A program made the position numbers and the translations under genes. From positions 434,001 through 498,000 of the forward strand of contig NZ_OMPU01000013.1 of NCBI RefSeq assembly GCF_900313065.1: 64,000 nucleotides of DNA, read 5' to 3'. Position 1 is the stretch's first letter. Every line of letters begins with the position of its first letter. Below, piece after piece: positions 37,082-45,057 of the stretch. The notes beneath the pieces are model-generated. The model saw only the letters and a list, made by a program, of their open reading frames with translations, ran no database searches and was not told where the DNA came from. The DNA comes from Kiloniella sp. EL199 (GTDB lineage: Bacteria > Pseudomonadota > Alphaproteobacteria > Kiloniellales > Kiloniellaceae).

Positions 37082-37153
37082 ACACCCAGAGGGCAATGTG
37101 GGGTGACGAGGCAAACTCGTTTACTGAATGAAGAGCAACAGGGAGATATAATA

Positions 37154-38863
37154 ATGAAGTCCCGTTATATTGGCGGCGCTCTTACAGCCGTCGCTTTGGT
37201 TCTCTCAGCTGGTGCAGCACATGCGGATGCAGCTGCAGCCAAGAACTGGGTAGAAAATGAATTTCAGCCTTCGACTTTGTCTAAAGCTGATCAAATGAAA
37301 GAAATGGAGTGGTTTGCAAAAGCTGCTGAGCCTTTTAAAGGCATGGAAATCAATGTGGTTTCTGAAACCATTACAACGCACGAGTACGAATCAAAAACTC
37401 TTGCCAAAGCTTTCTATGAAATCACAGGTATCAAGGTTAACCATGACCTGATCGGTGAAGGTGATGTTGTTGAAAAGCTGCAGACACAGATGCAGTCCGG
37501 TAAAAACATCTATGATGCCTACATCAACGATTCTGACCTTATTGGTACGCACTATCGCTATCAGCAGGTTGTGCCGCTTTCTGACTGGATTGCCGGTGAA
37601 GGTGCGGATGTAAGCAACCCTGATCTGGATCTGGGTGATTTCATCGGTACATCTTTCACAACTGGCCCCGATGGCAAGCTTTATCAGCTTCCTGACCAGC
37701 AGTTCGCAAACCTTTACTGGTTCCGTTATGACTGGTTCTCTGATCCGGATATCAAAGCCAAGTTTAAAGCTAAATACGGCTATGATCTGGGTGTTCCGGT
37801 TAACTGGTCTGCCTATGAAGATATCGCTGATTTCTTTACAAATGACGTGAAAGAAATCGACGGCAAGCCGGTATACGGCCACATGGACTACGGTAAAAAA
37901 GATCCATCACTTGGCTGGCGTTTCACCGATGCGTGGCTGTCCATGGCTGGTGCTGGTGACAAAAACATTCCAAACGGTATCCCGGTTGATGAATGGGGCA
38001 TCCGTATGGAAGGTTGTAGCCCGGTTGGCTCTTCCGTTGCACGTGGTGGCGCGACAAACGGCCCGGCTGCTGTTTATTCCGTATCCAAATATGTTGACTG
38101 GCTCAAAGCTTACGCTCCGCCATCAGCACCGGGTATGACTTTTGGTGAAGCTGGTCCGGTTCCTGCGCAGGGTTCTGTTGCGCAGCAGATTTTCTGGTAC
38201 ACTGCCTTTACAGCTGACATGGTGAAAGACGGCCTTCCGGTTGTGAACGAAGACGGTACACCAAAATGGCGTATGGCTCCTTCCCCGCATGGTCCTTACT
38301 GGGAAGAAGGTCAGAAGCTTGGTTATCAGGATGCTGGTTCCTGGACTCTTATGAAATCCACACCGGTTGATCGTCGTAAAGCGGCTTGGCTGTACGCGCA
38401 GTTCACTGTTGCCAAAACTGTTTCTCTGAAGAAAAGCCACGTTGGTCTTACTTTCGTTCGTGAAAGTGACATCCAGCATGAATCCTTCACAGAGCGTGCA
38501 CCGAAACTTGGTGGTCTGGTTGAATTCTATCGTTCACCTGCCCGTCTTCAGTGGACTCCAACAGGCATCAACGTTCCTGACTATCCAAAACTTGCCCAGC
38601 TATGGTGGCAGAACATTGGTGATGCCAGCTCTGGTGCAAAAACACCTCAGGAAGCTATGGATTCACTTGCAGCAGCTCAGGATAAAGTTCTTGGCCGTCT
38701 GGAACGCGCAGGCGTACAGGGCGAATGTGGTCCTAAGCTGAACGAAGAAAAAGAAGCCAGCTACTGGCTGAATCAGCCTGGTTCTCCAAAAGCCAAATTG
38801 GCGAACGAGAAACCACAGGGTGAAACAGTTGATTATGACGAGCTTGTAAAAAGCTGGAACTAA
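37154..38863 (+). CDS. glpV: Glycerol ABC transporter substrate-binding protein GlpV
   Basis: A 569-residue periplasmic binding protein of the family 1 extracellular solute type, the long form linked to glycerol transporters. The signal peptide MKSRYIGGALTAVALVL ends at AHA before DAAAAKNW. The body shows VVEKLQTQMQSGKNIYDAYINDSD and TGPDGKLYQLPDQQFANLYWFR. Four or more Trp-rich stretches near the C terminus fit a polyol site. ATG at 37154 follows GGGAG by 8 nt; a GTG 17 codons upstream is unlikely. The last operon gene, followed by a strong terminator. Confidence 0.92.
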   Translation: MKSRYIGGALTAVALVLSAGAAHADAAAAKNWVENEFQPSTLSKADQMKEMEWFAKAAEPFKGMEINVVSETITTHEYESKTLAKAFYEITGIKVNHDLIGEGDVVEKLQTQMQSGKNIYDAYINDSDLIGTHYRYQQVVPLSDWIAGEGADVSNPDLDLGDFIGTSFTTGPDGKLYQLPDQQFANLYWFRYDWFSDPDIKAKFKAKYGYDLGVPVNWSAYEDIADFFTNDVKEIDGKPVYGHMDYGKKDPSLGWRFTDAWLSMAGAGDKNIPNGIPVDEWGIRMEGCSPVGSSVARGGATNGPAAVYSVSKYVDWLKAYAPPSAPGMTFGEAGPVPAQGSVAQQIFWYTAFTADMVKDGLPVVNEDGTPKWRMAPSPHGPYWEEGQKLGYQDAGSWTLMKSTPVDRRKAAWLYAQFTVAKTVSLKKSHVGLTFVRESDIQHESFTERAPKLGGLVEFYRSPARLQWTPTGINVPDYPKLAQLWWQNIGDASSGAKTPQEAMDSLAAAQDKVLGRLERAGVQGECGPKLNEEKEASYWLNQPGSPKAKLANEKPQGETVDYDELVKSWN

Positions 38864-38886
38864 TCAACGCATTTCTTTGCGAATAG

Positions 38887-38920
38887 AAGGGCCGGAGGAT
38901 CATTCCTCCGGCCCTTTTTC
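38887..38920 (+). terminator. Rho-independent terminator of the glp operon
   Basis: A perfect 13-bp G+C-rich stem (38887-38899 with 38904-38916), TCAT loop, then a T run. It lies 24 nt past the glpV stop. Confidence 0.93.
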
Positions 38921-38949
38921 TGTTTGTGATATTTTGTGAGCGTCTCGGG

Positions 38950-38993
38950 TTGACATTTTCGTAATATTCTTTTATTTCTGTAATGACAGAAAT
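38950..38993 (+). promoter_or_regulatory. Promoter and operator of the GbsR-type regulator
   Basis: TTGACA (38950-38955) is followed at about 17 bp by a TATTTC hexamer. Overlapping that -10 is a palindrome ATTTCTGT-N4-ACAGAAAT (38974-38993) with perfect 8-bp arms. The same arms recur at 39572-39597 beyond the regulator gene. Placement on the -10 suggests self-repression. Confidence 0.68.
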
Positions 38994-39007
38994 TACGGAA
39001 ATTGCCT

Positions 39008-39532
39008 ATGAAACTTACACCTGCAATGGAACGCTATGTCCTTCACTGGGGGGAAATGGGATCTCGCTGGGGGGTTAATCGTTCAGTTTCTCAGATACAT
39101 GCTTTGTTGTATCTTGCTGCAAGACCTATGCATGCAGAAGAAATTGTCGAGACTTTAAACATAGCGCGTTCTAATGTTAGTACAAGCTTGAAGGAATTGC
39201 AGGGGTGGGAGCTTATCAGTCTCATTCACGTGTTAGGCGACCGTAGAGATCATTTTGAAGCGACACATGATCTCTGGGAGATGCTCTTGACAATAGCAAA
39301 TGCCAGAAAGCAAAGAGAAATAGCACCAACTCTCACAACATTGCGTCAATGTGTTCTTGACGGATCTGAAGAAAATGAAATTCCTGCCGAAAGTCTGAAA
39401 AGGATGCAGGATATGCTGGACTTTATCACGAACCTCGCCAATTGGTATGAGCAAATTAGCCGTTTACCCAAAGGTACTTTGATTAAGATAATGAAGCTGG
39501 GTGCGAAGGTTGCAAAATTTGTAGGGAAATAG
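39008..39532 (+). CDS. GbsR/MarR-family transcriptional regulator
   Basis: A 174-residue winged-helix regulator. MERYVLHWGEMGSRWGVNRSVSQIHALLYLAARPMHAEEI and LNIARSNVSTSLKELQGWELI match GbsR-type HTH proteins, which in Bacillus repress glycine-betaine genes but elsewhere control unknown pathways. The C-terminal half is helical and likely dimerises or binds the ligand. ATG at 39008 is 14 bp past the palindrome. The gene ends 2 bp before its own terminator stem, and an identical palindrome follows before the next gene. The target set is inferred to be itself and the DUF4166-SDR pair. The ligand is unknown. Confidence 0.82.
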   Translation: MKLTPAMERYVLHWGEMGSRWGVNRSVSQIHALLYLAARPMHAEEIVETLNIARSNVSTSLKELQGWELISLIHVLGDRRDHFEATHDLWEMLLTIANARKQREIAPTLTTLRQCVLDGSEENEIPAESLKRMQDMLDFITNLANWYEQISRLPKGTLIKIMKLGAKVAKFVGK

Positions 39533-39534
39533 GT

Positions 39535-39567
39535 ATAGGGCAGATATTCATCTGCCCTATCTTTTTA
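39535..39567 (+). terminator. Rho-independent terminator after the GbsR-type gene
   Basis: A perfect 11-bp stem (39535-39545 with 39550-39560) with ATTC loop and a T run, beginning 2 nt after the stop codon. Confidence 0.88.
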
Positions 39568-39571
39568 ATTA

Positions 39572-39597
39572 GTAATTTCTGTTTCAACAGAAATTAC
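39572..39597. promoter_or_regulatory. Palindromic operator before the DUF4166 gene
   Basis: Twelve-bp perfect arms flank a 2-bp centre. Within it lies ATTTCTGT-N4-ACAGAAAT, the same core as at 38974-38993, and both copies continue with TTAC. It sits between the terminator and the ribosome site GAGGAAGA of the next gene, so a bound repressor would block a transcript begun just upstream. Confidence 0.72.
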
Positions 39598-39612
39598 AGA
39601 AAGCGAGGAAGA

Positions 39613-40338
39613 ATGAAGTGTGGATATCAAAAAAACCAATACATTTCTTCTTATGATTCTCAAAAAGTGTCTGTAATTGGGACGGATAAGCAGGTTGAGT
39701 TCAATGATCCTGATCCTCTTCATATCCGGTTTTTACTTGGGGATAAGGCTTGGTTGAGATTAAAGCCAGCAATCCGGAAACGATTTGGTTGTGATGCTCA
39801 ATTTGGGAATACACATCTATACCGCGGTAAAATGCATCGGGTTGAGGCTACATTTATTGGCTTGTTTATGGCGCATGCAGCCAGATTGATTGGAAGCCCG
39901 ATGGCTTGGTCTCGAGGGCAAGATGTTCCTTGTGATGTGATTACATTTGATGATCCAGAGCGTGAAGGAGGTGTTGTTTGGGAGCGGCACTATTATTTTG
40001 CTTCACAAAGAAAACAAATTGCACGCACGACAAAGGTCGTAAGCGAAAAAGAAGATTTACTGGAATGTTTCGGTAAACACTTTGGTATGAAGCTGAAGCT
40101 TATGGAAGCAGAAGGTGCGCTTCATTTTATATCTACAAAATTTTATCTGCAGTTGTTTGGAAAGCGGATAAGCCTTCCAAAATTCATGAGTCCAGGAACT
40201 CTTCATGTTACCCACCGTGACGTCGGGGGTGATCGGTTTCGATTCATTTTGGAGGTTGATCATCCTTTCTTGGGCCAACTTGCTTTTCAGGACGGTTATT
40301 TTAAAGAAGAGGAGATGCAGAATGCTACTCGTGCTTAG
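39613..40338 (+). CDS. DUF4166 domain protein
   Basis: A 241-residue protein of the DUF4166 family, function unknown. The central part has GNTHLYRGKMHRVEATFIGLFMAHAARLIGSP and later GGVVWERHYYF, which are typical of the domain. No signal peptide or membrane helix is evident. The last 17 bases overlap the next gene, so the two proteins are probably made together. ATG follows GAGGAAGA by about 5 nt. It is preceded by the GbsR-type palindrome. Base composition is visibly A+T-richer than the glp genes before it. Confidence 0.75.
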   Translation: MKCGYQKNQYISSYDSQKVSVIGTDKQVEFNDPDPLHIRFLLGDKAWLRLKPAIRKRFGCDAQFGNTHLYRGKMHRVEATFIGLFMAHAARLIGSPMAWSRGQDVPCDVITFDDPEREGGVVWERHYYFASQRKQIARTTKVVSEKEDLLECFGKHFGMKLKLMEAEGALHFISTKFYLQLFGKRISLPKFMSPGTLHVTHRDVGGDRFRFILEVDHPFLGQLAFQDGYFKEEEMQNATRA

Positions 40339-41809
40339 TTTACTTGTTCTTCAGGGTATTATGGGGGCCTTTGATAATCTTTGGCATCATGAAATAACCG
40401 AGGCCCTTCCTTCCAAACCTAGTGCACGTAAGGAATTAATGCTCCACAGCGCGCGCGAATTTATTTATGCAGCTTTATTTCTGATGTTGGGGTGGGCGAC
40501 ATGGCATGGAATTTTCGGCATTATCGTCATCATTCTATTAGTGGTTGAGGTTGGTATTACTCTTTGGGATTTTATTGAGGAGGATATGACGAGAAAGTTA
40601 CCCCCTCTGGAACGTGTGTTACACACTGTACTTGCGATGAATTACGGGGCTGTTTTGATTTTGCTTTTACCAATCCTTTGGGGATGGAGTTTGGAAGCGA
40701 GTTCCATTAAAGCTGCTGATTATGGGGTTCTTTCCTGGGTTATGACGCTTTATGCTATTGGCGTATTTCTCTGGGGAGTGCGGGATTTTTATGCCGTGAT
40801 TAAGCTCGGCCCCTTGCAAACTCCCGAACATATACGAAATCCGATTACTACAGGTTACGTTGAAAACCCTAAAACAGTATTGATAACAGGGGCGACAGGA
40901 TTTGTTGGTAAATCTGTTGTGCGCGAGCAACTTTTACAAGGGAAAATTGTTCTTGTATTAACGAGAAACAGAGCTAAGGCAGAAAATGCTTTTGGGGTTA
41001 ATGTCACTATTTTTGATCAGTTAGACGATATCTCAGCCAGCACAAAGGTTGATCAGATCATCAACCTTGCCGGTGAAGCGGTTATTGGCCTTCCATGGAC
41101 TAGGTCTCGCCGTGAAAGAATTCGTAACAGTCGAGTTAAAATCACAAATGCTTTGGTTACTCTTATTGCGAGATTAAAGACTAAACCTGAAGTTTTGATC
41201 AGTGCTTCTGCCGTTGGGTATTATGGAGATGGGGGTGAAAAATTACTCAATGAGACAAGTAAAGGGCAGAAGATTTTTATATCTGAGTTTTGCCAGGAAT
41301 GGGAAGCAGCGGCACTTGAGGCAGAGAAATACGGCGTAAGAGTATCAAGGTTAAGGTTTGGTATTATACTGGGGCACAACGGAGGAGCTTTACCAAATTT
41401 GGCAAGGCCGATGCGCCTCGGCCTTGGAGTTATTATGGGACAAGGTCAACAATGGATGCCCTGGATTCATTTAAAAGATGTTCTCGGATTAATCAACTTT
41501 GGATTGAGAAACTCAACAATAAGTGGTGTGATTAATGCTACAGCGCCAAATACTGTTCGTCACAAAGACTTTATGAAAGAGCTTGGTCGCACTTTGAAGA
41601 GAAAAGTTATTTTTTCTATTCCAAGCTTTTTGTTGAAAAGAATGCTTGGGGATATGTCTGCAATCTTTCTACAAGGTCAAAATTTAACACCTTCAAAAGC
41701 GATTGAAATGGGTTATGAGTTCTTTTATCCAGAGCTGTCCAGCGCTTTGGCTAATTTGTATGAAGAGCAGGAAAACAGCGAGTTGAAAGTTTCTCTAAAA
41801 AATAGATAG
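40322..41809 (+). CDS. Membrane-anchored TIGR01777 (YfcH-type) NAD(P)-binding oxidoreductase
   Basis: A 495-residue fusion. Residues 1-165 are an unrecognised membrane domain with four to five helices and several His residues at helix ends (LWHHEIT, LHSAREF, RVLHTVL). Residues about 180-495 are a TIGR01777 epimerase-like domain: VLITGATGFVGKSVV (nucleotide-binding), LISASAVGYYGDGGEK, and the DUF1731 tail RKVIFSIPSFLLKRMLGDMS. Stand-alone YfcH proteins are about 300 residues, so the N-terminal domain is extra. ATG at 40322 lies inside the DUF4166 gene behind GAGGAG. Reaction and substrate are unknown; a membrane-embedded lipid or quinone-like substrate is a guess. Confidence 0.78.
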   Translation: MLLVLSLLVLQGIMGAFDNLWHHEITEALPSKPSARKELMLHSAREFIYAALFLMLGWATWHGIFGIIVIILLVVEVGITLWDFIEEDMTRKLPPLERVLHTVLAMNYGAVLILLLPILWGWSLEASSIKAADYGVLSWVMTLYAIGVFLWGVRDFYAVIKLGPLQTPEHIRNPITTGYVENPKTVLITGATGFVGKSVVREQLLQGKIVLVLTRNRAKAENAFGVNVTIFDQLDDISASTKVDQIINLAGEAVIGLPWTRSRRERIRNSRVKITNALVTLIARLKTKPEVLISASAVGYYGDGGEKLLNETSKGQKIFISEFCQEWEAAALEAEKYGVRVSRLRFGIILGHNGGALPNLARPMRLGLGVIMGQGQQWMPWIHLKDVLGLINFGLRNSTISGVINATAPNTVRHKDFMKELGRTLKRKVIFSIPSFLLKRMLGDMSAIFLQGQNLTPSKAIEMGYEFFYPELSSALANLYEEQENSELKVSLKNR

Positions 41810-41824
41810 CCTGTTATTTTTAGA

Positions 41825-41885
41825 GAACCAGGGGCAAGAATTTTTAAGGTTTGTTCCGCTAATTCCTTGTCTTGCCTCTTGGTTC
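41825..41885 (+). terminator. Long imperfect stem-loop downstream of the SDR gene
   Basis: Arms 41825-41839 and 41870-41885 pair over about 15 positions with one bulge, enclosing a 30-nt loop, 15 nt past the stop codon. No T run follows on the plus strand. It may end the cassette transcript or form part of the trpS upstream region. Confidence 0.4.
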
Positions 41886-41891
41886 AAGCTC

Positions 41892-41920
41892 TTGACCCCA
41901 GGGTTTTGAACGGCGATAAA
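41892..41920 (+). promoter_or_regulatory. Predicted sigma70-type promoter of trpS
   Basis: TTGACC (41892-41897), 17-bp spacer, GATAAA (41915-41920), about 50 bp before the trpS ATG. Matches to consensus are 5/6 and 4/6. No tryptophan-codon leader peptide was seen. Confidence 0.5.
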
Positions 41921-41970
41921 GCCTTTTCTTGAATCTTTATATCAACCGCTATTGGAATGGATCTTTTCCC

Positions 41971-42999
41971 ATGAAGCGTATCTTCTCGGGCGTACAGCCT
42001 ACAGGGAACCTACATCTTGGCAACTATCTTGGCGCTATTCGCAATTTTGTGCGCCTGCAGGATGACTATGAGTGCATTTTCTGTGTCGTTGATATGCATG
42101 CCATTACTGTCTGGCAAGACCCCAAGCAGTTGATTGATAATACACGTGAAGTTGCTGCCTCATATCTGGCAGCCGGTGTTGACCCAGAGAAGCATATTAT
42201 CTTTAATCAGTCCCAAGTATCGGCCCATGCTGAACTTGGCTGGATCTTTAACTGTGTGTCTCGTATCGGTTGGTTGAACCGGATGACGCAGTTTAAGGAC
42301 AAAGCAGGGAAAAACCGGGAAAAAGCATCCACAGGGCTTTATGTATACCCAAACCTGATGGCTGCAGATATTCTTGCCTATAAAGCAACCCATGTGCCGG
42401 TTGGTGAAGATCAAAAACAGCACCTTGAGTTAACGCGGGATATTGCCATTAAGTTCAACAATGACTTTGACGTTGATCTCTTCCCTGTGCCGGAGCCACT
42501 GATTTTTGGTGCTGCGACACGCATTATGTCTTTGCGGGACGGTAGCAAGAAGATGAGCAAGTCTGATCCATCCGATTACAGTCGTATTACGATGATGGAT
42601 GATGCCGATACCGTTGCCATAAAAATAAGAAAGGCAACCAGTGACCCACATTTGATTCCTGGCGCCGAAGTTCTGGATGAAAATGGTAAGTTGTTCGACG
42701 ATGCACGCAGAGAACGCCCTGAGGCCTTTAATCTATTGTCTATCTATGCGGCTTTGAACGATCAGGAGCTTGCTGATGTTTTAGGTGAGTTCGAAGGTAA
42801 AGGTTTTGCCGACTTTAAAAAATCCCTGACAGATGTTGCTGTTACCAGGCTGGGACCGATGGGGTCGGAAATGAAACGTTTGATGGATGATAAATCATAT
42901 GTTGATTCCGTGCTCAAACAGGGGGCTGATCGGGCTGCTAAACTGGCAGAGCCTGTGATGAAGGAAGTTTTTGATGCGGTTGGTTTTTTGCGTCCATGA
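41971..42999 (+). CDS. trpS: Tryptophan-tRNA ligase
   Basis: A 342-residue class I aminoacyl-tRNA synthetase charging tRNA-Trp. The HIGH-type motif is [13 protein letters not shown], the KMSKS motif is [10 protein letters not shown], and [15 protein letters not shown] is the family signature. It starts at [12 protein letters not shown]; the open frame extends 14 codons upstream without a family match. Length fits bacterial TrpS. It is usually encoded near murJ in relatives, and here about 12 kb of other genes lie between them. Confidence 0.96.
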   Translation: MKRIFSGVQPTGNLHLGNYLGAIRNFVRLQDDYECIFCVVDMHAITVWQDPKQLIDNTREVAASYLAAGVDPEKHIIFNQSQVSAHAELGWIFNCVSRIGWLNRMTQFKDKAGKNREKASTGLYVYPNLMAADILAYKATHVPVGEDQKQHLELTRDIAIKFNNDFDVDLFPVPEPLIFGAATRIMSLRDGSKKMSKSDPSDYSRITMMDDADTVAIKIRKATSDPHLIPGAEVLDENGKLFDDARRERPEAFNLLSIYAALNDQELADVLGEFEGKGFADFKKSLTDVAVTRLGPMGSEMKRLMDDKSYVDSVLKQGADRAAKLAEPVMKEVFDAVGFLRP

Positions 43000-43342
43000 G
43001 CAGGTAAAACGCTGAATTATATGGCACCAGTATAAAAAATCGCTGGCACCAAATTTATGGCTAAAAGAGCATCTGGATGATATCGGATGCTCTTTTCCTG
43101 TTGGGAAGCTTTTGAAAAGAAAAGCAATGTTACGTTTTTGGAATTGGTCAAATTAAAAAAATATTAAGCAAAAAGTTGAAAAATAAGGAAAACATTCAAT
43201 GGCCCCTCTTTTCCTTTTTCGAGAAGCAGGATAGATTTTTAGGGGGTACTCCCTTGAAAGCCTGTGAATAAAAACTGTCTGCTTGAAACGGCAGAACAGG
43301 GTAGAGCAAAATGAAAACCTATGGAAAGGGCGACTGACGGCA
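43000..43342. other. Intergenic region between trpS and the TauE/SafE gene (343 bp)
   Basis: Contains the trpS terminator (43063-43097), an A+T-rich stretch, a short hairpin near 43238, and two TGGCACCA direct repeats at 43022 and 43044. An 11-codon frame (43199-43234) with AAGGA upstream is too short to call. Confidence 0.5.
43063..43097 (+). terminator. Rho-independent terminator of trpS
   Basis: A perfect 11-bp stem (43063-43073 with 43086-43096) with 12-nt loop. The distal arm ends in TTTT. It lies 64 nt past the trpS stop. Confidence 0.75.
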
Positions 43343-44260
43343 ATGCAAATCTATCTGCCGATCGCCGAGATATCTGTCGACATACTCCTTTTATTGGCAA
43401 TGGGGGGGGGTGTTGGGTTGCTTTCGGGGATATTTGGTGTTGGGGGCGGCTTCTTAATGACGCCAATTCTAATATTTGTCGGTGTTCCCCCTGCTGTCGC
43501 CGTTGCAACACAAGCAAACAATGTAATCGCATCGTCGGTTTCCGGTGTTTTTGCCCATTGGAAACGGGGGAATGTTGATTTTTTGATGGGGTGGATCCTT
43601 CTGGTGGGGGGCTTTATTGGATCCACACTTGGCGTCGGCCTCTTTACCTTTTTGAAGAGTTTGGGTCAGATTGATCTGGTTATTAATCTATCCTATGTGA
43701 TTTTTCTCGGAACTATCGGGTTGCTGATGATGCTAGAGGGCATCAAAGCAGTGTTTCGACGTCGAAAAGCGGGTGGTGCTTCCCGTGGTAAGTTACACGA
43801 ACACAACTGGTTCCACGGTTTGCCGCTTAAAATGCGCTTCCGCAAATCCCGTCTTTATATTTCAGCTCTTCTTCCCTTGGGAATTGGTTTTTTTGTAGGC
43901 GTTCTCTCTGCGATTATGGGTGTTGGCGGCGGGTTTATTCTTGTACCGGCAATGATTTACATGTTGGGTATGCCCACAGCGATGGTCATCGGAACATCAC
44001 TTTTCCAAATCATTTTTGTTGCCGCGAACGTTACTTTTTTACAGGCAGCCCAAAACCAGACTGTTGATGTCGTTCTCGCGCTTTTGCTTTTGGTTGGTTC
44101 TGTACTGGGGGCACAGGTTGGTACGCGGATTGGTGCCAAGATGCAGGGAGACTGGTTACGTCTGTTACTTGGTATTTTGGTCGTTATGGTTTGTGGCAAG
44201 CTCTTCCTTGATCTTTTGATTGAGCCTGCGGATCTCTATACACTGGAGATGACGCAATGA
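43343..44260 (+). CDS. TauE/SafE family membrane anion exporter
   Basis: A 305-residue membrane protein with about eight helices. The two repeats each hold a Gly-rich motif: GVGLLSGIFGVGGGFLMTPILIF and GVLSAIMGVGGGFILVPAMIYM. Family members are proposed to move sulfite, sulfoacetate or other organosulfur anions. A loop rich in Lys and Arg separates the halves. ATG at 43343 precedes MQIYLPIAEISVDILL; upstream in-frame codons lack a site. The stop overlaps the next ATG by 4 bp, and the same trio (TauE, TIGR02186, UspA) often stays together in alphaproteobacteria. Confidence 0.85.
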   Translation: MQIYLPIAEISVDILLLLAMGGGVGLLSGIFGVGGGFLMTPILIFVGVPPAVAVATQANNVIASSVSGVFAHWKRGNVDFLMGWILLVGGFIGSTLGVGLFTFLKSLGQIDLVINLSYVIFLGTIGLLMMLEGIKAVFRRRKAGGASRGKLHEHNWFHGLPLKMRFRKSRLYISALLPLGIGFFVGVLSAIMGVGGGFILVPAMIYMLGMPTAMVIGTSLFQIIFVAANVTFLQAAQNQTVDVVLALLLLVGSVLGAQVGTRIGAKMQGDWLRLLLGILVVMVCGKLFLDLLIEPADLYTLEMTQ

Positions 44261-45054
44261 TATTTTTGATGGTTTCTTTGGTTCATCGACTTTTTTTTGC
44301 GAGTGGGATTGATGTTCTGAAAGTACTTGTTGCAGTTGGCTTTTCATCTTTTTTTGTACTATCGGCAAAAGAAACTAAAGCTATTGAAGCTGATCTTTCC
44401 AGCCATCTTGTCGCCATTACAGCGGGATTTTCTGGGGACCGCATCCTTTTGTTTGGCAGTATAAATTCCCCGGGCGAGGTTATTGTGGTTGTCAGGGGGC
44501 CGGATACGGATTTTAAGGTCCAGCGAAAAGGACAGGTTGCCGGGATCTGGATGAATACGGCTTCCATGAATTTTGAAAGTGTCCCGAGTTTTTATTCCAT
44601 CGCCTCGACGGGGCCGATTGAAGAAATATCGTCTTCGGCAACACGCGCGCTTAATGCTATTGGTTTTGATAATATCGGTCTCGAACTTCCGGTGACAAAA
44701 GCTGCAGGCAAACTGGCTGATTCATGGAAAGAAGCTTTGCTTCGGAATTTGCTCCGCAGCGGGAATTATCAGTTAGAAAATGCGGAAATTGTTTTCTTGG
44801 GTGAACATCTTTTCCGAACAGAATTCGAATTACCTGCGAATGTCCCCACGGGAACGTACTCTGTAAGTGTCTATCATTTGCGTGATGGTCAGATCATTGA
44901 TGCGCGGACAACTCCCCTGACGGTATCAAAAATTGGTGTTGAAGCTGAAATTTATGACTATGCACATCTTCATAGTGCGATGTATGGTGTTATTGCTATT
45001 GTGGTTGCTTTGGTATCCGGCTGGATCGGTCATTTAGTTTTCCGTAAGGGATAA
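44257..45054 (+). CDS. TIGR02186 family membrane protein
   Basis: A 265-residue protein of the alphaproteobacterial TIGR02186 family, function unknown. An N-terminal signal or anchor (about 12-30) precedes a periplasmic domain: ITAGFSGDRILLFGSINSPGEVIVVVRGP, then GIWMNTASMNFESVPSFY. A C-terminal membrane helix (GVIAIVVALVSGWIGHLVF) ends the protein. The ATG overlaps the transporter gene, with GGAGA 7 nt upstream, and the UspA gene follows after 3 bp. It probably acts with the TauE-type transporter. Confidence 0.82.
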   Translation: MIFLMVSLVHRLFFASGIDVLKVLVAVGFSSFFVLSAKETKAIEADLSSHLVAITAGFSGDRILLFGSINSPGEVIVVVRGPDTDFKVQRKGQVAGIWMNTASMNFESVPSFYSIASTGPIEEISSSATRALNAIGFDNIGLELPVTKAAGKLADSWKEALLRNLLRSGNYQLENAEIVFLGEHLFRTEFELPANVPTGTYSVSVYHLRDGQIIDARTTPLTVSKIGVEAEIYDYAHLHSAMYGVIAIVVALVSGWIGHLVFRKG

Positions 45055-45057
45055 GGT

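Noticed and set aside
43022-43051. TGGCACCA direct repeats resembling a sigma54 promoter half
   Set aside because: The TGGCAC part is present but no TTGC element lies at the required spacing, and one copy lies just before the trpS terminator.
43199-43234. Eleven-codon leader peptide before the TauE/SafE gene
   Set aside because: It has a ribosome site but no informative residues and no clear downstream attenuator; short frames like this occur by chance.
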